DNA of 19,875 nucleotides from JBMNUL01 sp050946255 (lineage in GTDB: Bacteria > Actinomycetota > Coriobacteriia > Coriobacteriales > CADBOM01), in contig JBMNUL010000035.1 in assembly GCA_050946255.1 (NCBI GenBank), positions 1 to 19,875 on the forward strand. The letters are read 5' to 3'. Each line of letters begins with the position of its first letter. Within the stretch, counting starts at the first letter, position 1. Below the pieces are notes generated by a model. That model did no database searches. It was not told the DNA's origin and worked only from the letters and a program-made list of their open reading frames with translations. Of the stretch, positions 6,861 through 13,741 are shown piece after piece. The position numbers were made by a program, and so were the translations under genes.

Positions 6861-7919
6861 ATGGAACTGGGAAAAATTAACTCTTCGATTGCGGATTACG
6901 ATCAGGAGGCCGCCGACAAGTGCAAGAAGAATTGGGATTCAATTGCCAAGCCTCTTGGCAGCTTGGGCCTTCTCGAGAACGTCGTCATCGACATCGCCGG
7001 GCTGACAGGTGACCCAGATGTGAACATTGACAAACGAGCTGTTGTCGTCATGTGCGCAGACAACGGGGTGGTCGAGGAAGGCGTGACCCAGACGGGTCAG
7101 GACGTCACTGCAATCGTTGCGAGCAACATCGCCCATAACGACACCTCGGTCTGCAGGATGGCGTTGCTCGCGAAAGCCGAAACTTTTCCAATCAACATGG
7201 GAATGGTGTTTCCGGCTCCTGGAACCATAGACCGTGCAATCGCCCCTCAGACCAACAACTTCACCAAGGGCCCCGCTATGACCCGCGAGCAGGCTGAGCA
7301 GGCGATTCAGACCGGCATCGACATAGTTTCCGACCTCAAGGAAAAGGGATACAAGATCATCGCCACCGGGGAGATGGGAATCGGGAACACCACCACCTCG
7401 AGCGCGCTCTCCTCGGTTCTGATGGGACTTCCTGTAGAGGAGGTCACCGGAAGGGGTGCGGGGCTTTCCGACGAAGGTCTGATTCGCAAGAAAGCTGCCA
7501 TTGCCAAGGCCATCGAGGTCAACAATCCAGATCCCAACGACGCGCTTGACTGTCTGGCCAAGCTCGGTGGATTCGACATCGCCGGCATGGTGGGTCTTTT
7601 CCTAGGTGGTGCTATCTACAGGGTTCCGATCCTAATAGACGGCTTCATTTCCGCAGTTTCAGCTCTCGTCGCCTCCAGGATTTGCCCTGCCAGCAAGGTC
7701 GCGATGTTCGCTAGCCATGTGTCTGCCGAACCTGCTGCCCACCTCGTGCTCGAGACTCTCGGCAAGAAGCCGCTGATCTGCGCCGAGATGCATCTTGGGG
7801 AGGGCACTGGGGCAGTATGTGCAATTCCGCTAATCGACATGGCGCTCGCAGTTTATGGCGAGATGGTCACATTCGACGACATCAACATCGAGGCCTACAC
7901 TCCTCAGGGAGGGGAATAA
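6861..7919 (+). CDS. cobT: Nicotinate-nucleotide--dimethylbenzimidazole phosphoribosyltransferase
   Basis: CobT activates the lower-ligand base (DMB or another base) to its alpha-ribotide for cobalamin nucleotide-loop assembly. The 352 residues fit the family. Motifs include KPLGSLGLLE near the N-terminus, ADNGVVEEGVT, GEMGIGNTTTSSA, GRGAGLSDEG, LGGFDIAGMVG, LIDGF, and HLGEGTGAV, whose Glu corresponds to the catalytic base known in Salmonella CobT. I chose ATG 6861 because GGAG at 6850-6853 is 7 nt ahead; an upstream in-frame TTG at 6855 is too close to it. First gene of a tight cobT-cobU-cobS-cobU-like operon under the cobalamin riboswitch at 5970. The stop directly abuts the cobU start. Confidence 0.96.
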   Translation: MELGKINSSIADYDQEAADKCKKNWDSIAKPLGSLGLLENVVIDIAGLTGDPDVNIDKRAVVVMCADNGVVEEGVTQTGQDVTAIVASNIAHNDTSVCRMALLAKAETFPINMGMVFPAPGTIDRAIAPQTNNFTKGPAMTREQAEQAIQTGIDIVSDLKEKGYKIIATGEMGIGNTTTSSALSSVLMGLPVEEVTGRGAGLSDEGLIRKKAAIAKAIEVNNPDPNDALDCLAKLGGFDIAGMVGLFLGGAIYRVPILIDGFISAVSALVASRICPASKVAMFASHVSAEPAAHLVLETLGKKPLICAEMHLGEGTGAVCAIPLIDMALAVYGEMVTFDDINIEAYTPQGGE

Positions 7920-8441
7920 ATGTTCCTGCTCCTCACTGGTGGCTCGGCATGTGGAAAGAGCACATATGCCGAGGAGATGGTTCTCAAGTATGGGAAGCCC
8001 AGATTCTATGTGGCCACGATGCGGCCATATGGAGATGAGAGCCTCTCCAAGATTGCCCGGCATAGGAAGATGAGGGCGGAGAAGGGCTTCGAAACCATCG
8101 AGAAGCAGACCGACGTTCAGGATATCGAGTTGCCGGCCGGTTCCACAGTTCTCCTCGAGTGCATCTGCAACCTCACGAGCAACGAGATGTTCGATGCGGA
8201 GGGGAACATGACCGACGTGCGCCAAAAGGTCATCGATTCGGTGCTCTCGCTCGTGAAAAAGGCCCAGAACACAGTTGTGGTGACGAACGAGGTCGGCGCT
8301 GAATACCAGGACTATGGGGATTTGACGCCTGAATATGTGAAGGCTATCGGCGACATCAACAGGGCTCTGGCGTCTGCGGCCGACAATGTATACGAAATGG
8401 TTTGCGGAATTCCAATCGTCTTGAAAGGTGAGCTGCTGTGA
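7920..8441 (+). CDS. cobU: Adenosylcobinamide kinase / guanylyltransferase (CobU), C-terminal part divergent
   Basis: CobU phosphorylates adenosylcobinamide and then transfers GMP to make AdoCbi-GDP, the substrate of CobS. At 173 residues it matches the family (about 180). The P-loop GGSACGKS is at residues 7-14. The H-R-x-x-x-R segment (H48) corresponds to the guanylylated histidine region of Salmonella CobU, and LLECICNLTSNE and VVVTNEVG follow. After NEVG the usual G-x-x-P and the conserved arginines are missing (AEYQDYGDLTPEYVK instead), while the end ADNVYEMVCGIPIVLKG is normal. ATG 7920 immediately follows the cobT stop, with GGGAGGGG inside the cobT end as ribosome binding site. The stop overlaps the cobS GTG. 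The missing C-terminal residues reappear in the short paralogue two genes on. Confidence 0.92.
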   Translation: MFLLLTGGSACGKSTYAEEMVLKYGKPRFYVATMRPYGDESLSKIARHRKMRAEKGFETIEKQTDVQDIELPAGSTVLLECICNLTSNEMFDAEGNMTDVRQKVIDSVLSLVKKAQNTVVVTNEVGAEYQDYGDLTPEYVKAIGDINRALASAADNVYEMVCGIPIVLKGELL

Positions 8442-9226
8442 CGGTATTGAGGTCTATAGTCATGGCCTTCTCAATGTTCTCCACCATCCCGATGCCCCAC
8501 ATTGAGTGGAACGAGAAGAGCATGCGGTACGCTCTGGCCGCATTTCCGCTCGTCGGAGCGCTCATCGCGGTTCTTCTGGGGATTTGGATGTGGATTTGCA
8601 GCGCTCTGGGGCTGGACAGGTTGATCATGGGTCTCGGCGTAATGTTGATTCCGCTGGCGGTGACCGGTGGAATCCATATAGATGGATTCTCGGATACCGT
8701 GGACGCGCTGGCATCGCACGCCGAGCCTGAGAAGAAGCGCCAGATCCTCAAGGATTCCCATATTGGAGCCTTCGCTGGAATCGGAATCGGTGCATATCTC
8801 ATTTCCTACTTCGCAATCGCATGCCAGCTCTACTACGGGCCATTGAGCCTCCAGTTCACGATTTGCTGTCTGTGTCTTGCGCCGATACTCAGTCGGACGA
8901 TGAGTGGGATAGTGAGCATCAGCTTTCCCGGAAGCGGTCACAAGGGACTGCTCCAGACCTTCCGCGATTCCACCAGCAAACGAGGTGCGCTCATATTCCT
9001 GTTCATCTTGCTCGCAGCATGCCTCGTGTTCGCGTTCGCATGCATCTCGTGGATGGTAGGGCTCGGGCTGGTCATCGTGATCGTCTTGGTCACCACCTAC
9101 CTATATTTCATGTCACGTCATCAGTTCGGCGGGATGAGCGGTGACCTCTCAGGGTTCTACCTGCAAGTTCTCGAGATACTCTTCCTGGTTGTTTTCGCTA
9201 TTGTCGAGGGGTTGGTCTTCGTATGA
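8438..9226 (+). CDS. cobS: Adenosylcobinamide-GDP ribazoletransferase (cobalamin synthase)
   Basis: This integral membrane enzyme joins AdoCbi-GDP and alpha-ribazole (phosphate) to finish the corrinoid. Family marks are the N-terminal FSMFSTIPMP, the metal-binding GGIHIDGFSDTVDALASH (about 76-93), KDSHIGAFAGIG, and several hydrophobic helices across the 262 residues (family about 245-260). The start is GTG 8438, overlapping the cobU TGA as GTGA. The stop overlaps the next ATG as ATGA. Both overlaps imply translational coupling within the operon. Confidence 0.95.
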   Translation: MTVLRSIVMAFSMFSTIPMPHIEWNEKSMRYALAAFPLVGALIAVLLGIWMWICSALGLDRLIMGLGVMLIPLAVTGGIHIDGFSDTVDALASHAEPEKKRQILKDSHIGAFAGIGIGAYLISYFAIACQLYYGPLSLQFTICCLCLAPILSRTMSGIVSISFPGSGHKGLLQTFRDSTSKRGALIFLFILLAACLVFAFACISWMVGLGLVIVIVLVTTYLYFMSRHQFGGMSGDLSGFYLQVLEILFLVVFAIVEGLVFV

Positions 9227-9567
9227 TTCTGGTGATTGGTGGAGCTGCATCTGGAAAGCTCGATTACGTAAAGTCTCTGGGCTATTCCGACGAGCAGGTT
9301 TCCGATGGGTGCATAGACAAGAGACCCGTTGTCTACAACCTTCAGGATCTAGTTGCGGAGGACCCTTCTGCTGCTCCCGGGTATTACGACGACCTTGTTG
9401 GCAAGGAGGTCGTCATCTGCAATGAGGTCGGGAGCGGCGTGATTCCGATTGCCCGGGAGACGCGCGAGGCTCGCGAGCAGACCGGGAGGCTCTGCAACAG
9501 GCTCGCACGGGTGGCGGACCGCGTCGTCCGCATCGTCAGCGGAATCCCGATGGTCATAAAGGGCTAG
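9223..9567 (+). CDS. Short CobU-like protein with altered P-loop
   Basis: The 114-residue protein begins MILVIGGAASGKLDYV: a Walker-A-like loop in which the Ser/Thr after the Lys is Leu. It lacks the H-x-x-x-R region and the LECxCN segment of full CobU. Its second half matches CobU closely: VVICNEVGSGVIP, the R-x-x-R series, then TGRLCNRLARVADRVVRIVSGIPMVIKG. It thus carries the C-terminal features the upstream CobU lacks, and lacks the N-terminal ones that CobU has. The ATG overlaps the cobS stop (ATGA), so it is the last gene of the cobalamin operon. It may be a partner subunit, a decayed duplicate or a regulator. The family assignment is fairly sure; catalytic activity on its own is doubtful. 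Confidence 0.75.
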   Translation: MILVIGGAASGKLDYVKSLGYSDEQVSDGCIDKRPVVYNLQDLVAEDPSAAPGYYDDLVGKEVVICNEVGSGVIPIARETREAREQTGRLCNRLARVADRVVRIVSGIPMVIKG

Positions 9568-9745
9568 GCTTTCAGCTATTGCCGGTTCGGCTTCGGCCGT
9601 GACCATTGAGGTAGGCTTTCAGCTATTGCCGATTCAGCTTCGGCTGTGACCATCAAGGGCTAGGCTTTCAGCTATTGCCGGTTCGGCTTCGATTGAGACC
9701 ACCATTGACCGGGCTTTCAGGTTTTGGTCGTTTCCGCTTCTGTCG
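9552..9745 (+). repeat. Three to four tandem copies of a 47-50 bp unit across the stop of the cobU-like gene
   Basis: The unit starting TAGGCTTTCAGCTATTGCC occurs at 9565, 9612 and 9661, with a decayed fourth copy from about 9711 (GGCTTTCAG then a T-rich variant). The TAG in copy 1 is the stop codon of the cobU-like gene. Copy 3 also repeats the preceding coding bases (AAGGGC, Lys-Gly). Each copy can form a small GCCG/CGGC stem, but there is no convincing terminator. Confidence 0.88.
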
Positions 9746-9749
9746 GTTT

Positions 9750-9779
9750 TTGTGCGGTCTTTTTTTGCTGCATTACAAT
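9750..9779 (+). promoter_or_regulatory. Possible promoter for the two-component system
   Basis: TTGTGC (9750-9755), an 18-bp spacer rich in T, and TACAAT (9774-9779). It would start about 135 nt ahead of the response-regulator ATG. The rest of the spacer (9780-9910) is T-rich with no other feature I can support. The 5-nt CCGC/GCGG pairing before the T run might also act as a weak terminator for the cobalamin operon. Confidence 0.4.
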
Positions 9780-9923
9780 AGATGCAATTGCGCTTTTCTG
9801 GGGCGTTTCCGTCCGCTTTTCCCTTTTCAGGGTGTATTTAGCGGAATTTTTAGATTTAACTACTTTTCTTTAATGTTTCTTTCAGGAAACGGAAATATTA
9901 TTTCAGCATCGAGGAGGAAAAAA

Positions 9924-10604
9924 ATGAATGTACTCGTTGTTGAAGATGAAAAGAGGCTCGCTGACGCACTGGACCAGATTCTAACTGAGTCTGGATATCA
10001 TGTGGATGCGGTCTACGATGGCAAGGCCGGACTAGATTATGCAGAGAGCGGGATGTACGACATCATCGTTCTCGACGTGATGCTTCCGAAGATGGATGGG
10101 TTCGAGGTAATTCGCAAAATAAGACAGGCGAATATCTCGACTCCTGTGCTGTTCCTGACCGCCAGGTCTCAGCTCTCCGACAAGGTCACCGGACTCGATC
10201 GGGGAGGGGACGAGTACATGACGAAGCCCTTCCAGCCCGAGGAGCTGCTAGCTCGAATAAGGGCCCTTACCCGCAGGAAGGGCGAGATTGTCCTGGACGA
10301 GGCCTCTTTCGGGGACCTGGTTCTCGACCTCAACACCTGCAACCTCAAGTGCGGCAGCAAGTCCGTGCATCTCAGCTACAAGGAGTTCGAGGTTGCCAAA
10401 TTGCTGATGCTCAATCCCAATCAGACGATCTCGAAGGATCAGATGCTTCTTAAAGTCTGGGGAACTGACGCCGAAGTGGCGGGAAACAACGTCGAAGCGT
10501 ATATTTCATTTATGCGCAAGAAGTTGAAGCATCTGAAATCCAATGTCGAGATTGTTACCCTGCGCATGCTTGGTTATAGGATGCAGGTCAAAGACGAAGG
10601 GTAG
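9924..10604 (+). CDS. OmpR/PhoB-family response regulator
   Basis: DNA-binding response regulator, 226 residues, typical for the family. The receiver domain (1-115) has acidic residues E7 and D8, phosphoacceptor D51 (VLDVMLP), T79 and K101 (TKPF). The winged-helix effector domain (about 128-222) has the expected LSYKEFEVAKLLMLNPN and YISFMRKKLK recognition region and ends RMLGYRM. ATG 9924 lies 6 nt after GAGGAGG (9911-9917). The frame is open further upstream, but that part is low-complexity translation of the repeat spacer and has no ribosome binding site. It precedes its cognate kinase by 31 bp. The signal and targets are unknown. Confidence 0.95.
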   Translation: MNVLVVEDEKRLADALDQILTESGYHVDAVYDGKAGLDYAESGMYDIIVLDVMLPKMDGFEVIRKIRQANISTPVLFLTARSQLSDKVTGLDRGGDEYMTKPFQPEELLARIRALTRRKGEIVLDEASFGDLVLDLNTCNLKCGSKSVHLSYKEFEVAKLLMLNPNQTISKDQMLLKVWGTDAEVAGNNVEAYISFMRKKLKHLKSNVEIVTLRMLGYRMQVKDEG

Positions 10605-10620
10605 CAAGGGCGAAGGGTAG
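10595..10620 (+). repeat. 16-bp-period duplication across the response-regulator stop codon
   Basis: CGAAGGGTAG occurs at 10595-10604 (last codons and stop of the response regulator) and again at 10611-10620 in the spacer before the kinase. Short, but the third case in this window of a duplication covering a TAG stop. Confidence 0.7.
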
Positions 10621-10635
10621 AGTGCGGTAAGGGGA

Positions 10636-12264
10636 ATGTTCCGCAAGCTCAAGTGGACGTTCATAGGAATCACCATGTCTCTCTTGACGGTGGTTCTCGT
10701 CATTGTGCTCCTCATTTTCAATGTTGTGAGCTACAACGCCGAGATAGAAGCCGTGAGGGACGCCCTTACCTATTCCCTCGAGGTCGGTCCCGAGGGGGCG
10801 GGTCTTCCCAATGTTGGAACTATTGTCCAGGAAGAAAGCGGGGACTTCTCGTCTAGCGGGGTGTCGTTTGAGTCAGAGACCGTGAAGACGACCGATGAAA
10901 ACGGTAACGTTACCACACAGAGCACCGTCACGGTGACAGGTGGGAGCACAGATTCATCGTCCGGAGATTCTTCCACGAGCGCGTCCGGAACGCAATCTTC
11001 TGCTTCGGACACTTCTAATCAATCCACAGATTCCAGCAACAGCACTACTGCACAGGCGTCAGATACGAGCAGCAGCTCCTCCACTCAGTCATCAAACAGC
11101 ACCACCTCGACGAGCACCAAGACCATGGAGGATCGCCCTCTCCGCGATGACAACCATATCCCGGTATTCTGCGTTACGGTCGACGAGTACGGAAACATCA
11201 TCTCCTCCTCTACCACGGTTTCCATGGACAGCAGCCTCCTGTCCTCAGCGGTATCCGAGGTGCTAGCTTCCGACAGCACTTCTGGCGAGTTGAGCGATCT
11301 GGGGCTGTTCTATGACAGCAAGGAATTCTCCGATGGGCTGAGAATAGCGTTTGCAGATTCCAGCTCGATCTATCAGAACAACACGAACAGGATTATTACC
11401 TCGACGCTGATCGGACTTGCCACGTTGGCTGTTCTGTTCGTGATCAGCATGCTCCTCTCCAAGTTGGCTCTCCGCCCGGTTGAGGAGGCTTGGTCTGGAC
11501 AGCAGAGGTTCATCGCCGACGCATCGCATGAGTTGAAGACCCCTCTGACCGTCATCTTGGCCGACATCGATATTGTCAAGTCACGTCCCGAATCCACTGT
11601 TTCCGAGCAAAGTCGCTGGATCGATGGGGCCAATGAAGAGGCGCTCAAGATGCAGGGTCTCGTGCAAGACCTGCTGGTTCTAGCTCAGACGGAGCCGGAC
11701 AGCGTTCAGGTCGAGGGAGCATCCAAGCAGTTCGTGACCGTTGATTTCTCCAGCTTGGTGGAGAAGGACATCCTCCAGTTCGAGGCGGTGGCATTCGAGA
11801 AGGGCGTTATCTTCGACGATGAAATCGAGGAGGGCCTCTCGGTATTTGCAGATCAGGACAAGCTGGAACGTGTGGTCAGAGTGCTTCTGGACAATGCGAT
11901 CAAGTATTCCGTTCAGGACGAGCAACCCTCTGATGAAGATTCCGGGGAAGATTCCGTTCAAGACGAGCAACCCTCTGGTGAAGATTCCGAATCCGTCGTC
12001 AAGGTCCGTTTGAACAAGGACAAGTCACATGCAATCCTCAAGGTCAACAACGGCGGGAAGCCGATTTCCCAAGAGGACCTCCCGCATGTATTCGACAGGT
12101 TCTACAGGTCCGACAAGGCGAGGTCTGGAAACACCGAGGGGTTTGGGCTCGGGCTTCCGATTGCGAAGAACATCGTCAATGGGATTGGCGGGACAATCAC
12201 CGTAGACAGCAACGCCGTCAATGGCACCACCTTCACTGTGAGGATTCCGCTGGCGCACAATTAG
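10636..12264 (+). CDS. Sensor histidine kinase with Ser/Thr-rich outer domain
   Basis: Membrane sensor kinase, 542 residues, partner of the response regulator 31 bp upstream. Transmembrane helices are at about 8-31 and 253-275. Between them is a roughly 220-residue external region whose residues about 93-162 are almost only Ser, Thr, Asp, Gln, Asn and Ala. HisKA has H298 in RFIADASHELKTPLTVI. HATPase has N-box N420 (LLDNAIKYS), a variant G1 box VNNGGKPI (Asn replaces the usual Asp, as in several Gram-positive kinases), the F-box FDRFYRSD and G2 GFGLGLPIAK. Between N-box and G1 is a 15-residue tandem duplication rich in acidic residues. AAGGGG lies only 1 nt before ATG 10636, which is unusually close. 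The 196 bp after the stop hold no feature I can support. The ligand cannot be inferred. Confidence 0.94.
   Translation: MFRKLKWTFIGITMSLLTVVLVIVLLIFNVVSYNAEIEAVRDALTYSLEVGPEGAGLPNVGTIVQEESGDFSSSGVSFESETVKTTDENGNVTTQSTVTVTGGSTDSSSGDSSTSASGTQSSASDTSNQSTDSSNSTTAQASDTSSSSSTQSSNSTTSTSTKTMEDRPLRDDNHIPVFCVTVDEYGNIISSSTTVSMDSSLLSSAVSEVLASDSTSGELSDLGLFYDSKEFSDGLRIAFADSSSIYQNNTNRIITSTLIGLATLAVLFVISMLLSKLALRPVEEAWSGQQRFIADASHELKTPLTVILADIDIVKSRPESTVSEQSRWIDGANEEALKMQGLVQDLLVLAQTEPDSVQVEGASKQFVTVDFSSLVEKDILQFEAVAFEKGVIFDDEIEEGLSVFADQDKLERVVRVLLDNAIKYSVQDEQPSDEDSGEDSVQDEQPSGEDSESVVKVRLNKDKSHAILKVNNGGKPISQEDLPHVFDRFYRSDKARSGNTEGFGLGLPIAKNIVNGIGGTITVDSNAVNGTTFTVRIPLAHN
11908..11994 (+). repeat. 45-bp in-frame tandem duplication inside the kinase ATPase domain
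   Basis: The segment coding SVQDEQPSDEDSGED (11908-11952) is followed directly by SVQDEQPSGEDSES (11953-11994), with about 36 of the first 39 bases matching. It lengthens the loop between the N-box and the ATP lid by about 15 residues without breaking the frame. Confidence 0.85.
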
Positions 12265-12460
12265 CAACTTAGCTCGCAGGCGGTCTGTTCAATGCGATGC
12301 TGGTCTAGCGATTGCAGAAAGCGTTTGGCTTGGAACTGGACAGCTGTTGGGCATGTAACCGGGCAGCCGCTGGGATTGGTTGAGGGTCGCATCAGATAAC
12401 AGGTAGCGGCAGATCAACAAGCGATTCTAGTTCAAACCGCGCTCGCCAGGGCATCCGTTC

Positions 12461-13018
12461 TCAGAAGAACATCGCCTTGATCCCGATGCAGATCAACACG
12501 ATTCCGCCAACTATCTGCGCCTTCGCACCGAGCGCCTCCCCAAATTTTCTCCCGATAAGCCATGCAACAGTGCAGGATGCCAAGGTCGTTAACAAGATGA
12601 TGAGGGCCAGCACCCCTATAGGGATATCTCCGGAAACATACGCCACGCCCACTGCCAGAGCGTCGATGCTGGTGGCGATTGCCTGCAATAGCACAACCTT
12701 TATCGATAGGGAGCCCTTGTTGGCATCCTCTTCATCGGGGTTGCGGATCCCTTTGATTCCGTCGTAGACCATTTTCCCGCCGATGATTCCCAAGATAAGA
12801 AGGCTGACGATTCCCTGATACCTGAGGATGATCTCAGATGCATAGGAACCGAGAAGATATCCAATCACGGGCATGAAGCCCTGGAACAATGCAAAGAAGA
12901 CCGGCCCCAGAAATGATTTGCCCTTGCTCGTTTTCGGGTAGGCGAACGCATTGGCAATCGTCACTGCGAACGCGTCCATGCTGAGGGCGAATCCCAAGAT
13001 TAATGTCTCAATCCACAT
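12461..13018 (-). CDS. mntP: MntP-family manganese efflux protein
   Basis: Small six-helix membrane exporter that protects from excess Mn2+, 185 residues as usual (about 188). The family's two repeated acidic motifs are clear: FALSMDAFAV (D15) and ATSIDALAVGVAY. FQGFMPVIGYLLG and GGKMVYDGIKG also fit, as does the C-terminal GGIVLICIGIKAMFF. It is convergent with the histidine kinase and follows the zinc-ribbon gene by 62 bp, so the two may share a transcript. The start codon has no strong ribosome binding site (GAGG about 16 nt ahead). No yybP-ykoY Mn riboswitch is recognisable in the short upstream gap. Confidence 0.92.
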   Translation of the reverse strand: MWIETLILGFALSMDAFAVTIANAFAYPKTSKGKSFLGPVFFALFQGFMPVIGYLLGSYASEIILRYQGIVSLLILGIIGGKMVYDGIKGIRNPDEEDANKGSLSIKVVLLQAIATSIDALAVGVAYVSGDIPIGVLALIILLTTLASCTVAWLIGRKFGEALGAKAQIVGGIVLICIGIKAMFF

Positions 13019-13080
13019 TATTCTTAATGAACCTCGTGAAATGCAGCAGCCAGATTGCCCGGCTGCTCACCAGAGCAGGT

Positions 13081-13545
13081 CTACTCTTCGGAAACGTGGG
13101 AGTGGCTCGCGGTCCTGCGGCGTCTGACTGCCCTCTCGGGAACCTTAGTGCAGCAGTAGGGGCATACGTTCCATTCCGGGTTGAGGGGCTTGCCGCAGCC
13201 CGTGCAAACGTTCTTGAGCTGCGAACCGCAATTGGGGCACATGATGTAATCGTCGCGCACTGGATAGGAGCACCTGCCGCACTCACCATATTTCATTAGC
13301 TCGCGCTGCTTGAGCAGGTAGTCAAGCTGCTGCTCTTCTTTGTCTGAGAGCAACATGGCAGGGCGAAGGGCAGAGTAAATGATCGCTCCGACAAATGGGA
13401 TCAATGCGATGATTCCCCATTTGACCGGGGAGACCCCTCTCAGTGGCGCATCCCTGATGACCCATACGATGGTGAGGATGTAGAGCAGGACAACCACGAT
13501 TGCCGTGCAAATCATAAAAAGCTGAAACTGAGACAAGGCAGCCAT
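13081..13545 (-). CDS. Small membrane protein with two zinc ribbons
   Basis: 154 residues. Two transmembrane helices (about 8-30 and 42-60) resemble the PLDc_N-type two-helix anchor. They are followed by a charged linker and two C4 zinc ribbons: C89/C92 with C103/C106, and C114/C117 with C128/C131 (plus C132). A basic RRRR stretch is near the C-terminus. AGGA 6-7 nt before the ATG (13545) supports the start. The family is widespread in Gram-positive bacteria but its role is not established; a membrane-tethered protein- or nucleic-acid-binding function is only a guess. It lies upstream of mntP on the same strand. Confidence 0.85.
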   Translation of the reverse strand: MAALSQFQLFMICTAIVVVLLYILTIVWVIRDAPLRGVSPVKWGIIALIPFVGAIIYSALRPAMLLSDKEEQQLDYLLKQRELMKYGECGRCSYPVRDDYIMCPNCGSQLKNVCTGCGKPLNPEWNVCPYCCTKVPERAVRRRRTASHSHVSEE

Positions 13546-13589
13546 CGGTTCCTATCTTCTTTCTCTCTGAATTACGTCTTCAATGAGAA

Positions 13590-13628
13590 CGAGTGCAATC
13601 GATGTACTCGGTCGCACTTCGTTTTTTT
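13590..13628 (+). terminator. Hairpin plus T run between divergent genes (uncertain)
   Basis: CGAGTGC (13590-13596) pairs with GCACTTCG (13614-13621) with one bulge, followed by seven T (13622-13628). The loop is 17 nt and there is no upstream gene on this strand for it to end. It could act on a leader or on readthrough transcription, or be chance. Confidence 0.3.
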
Positions 13629-13741
13629 CAGCGTTTCCGCAAATTTTAACAGATGTCCTACGCCATTACACTCATATGGTGGCGAACGAGATGGTGTGTG
13701 ATATCTTTGGGTTTGTGAAATTTGCTTCGAAATGAGGCGGC

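Noticed and set aside
9675..9923. Upstream extension of the response regulator (about 83 extra residues)
   Set aside because: The extension translates the repeat spacer and T-rich DNA; GAGGAGG directly before ATG 9924 and the family N-terminus MNVLVVEDE fix the start.
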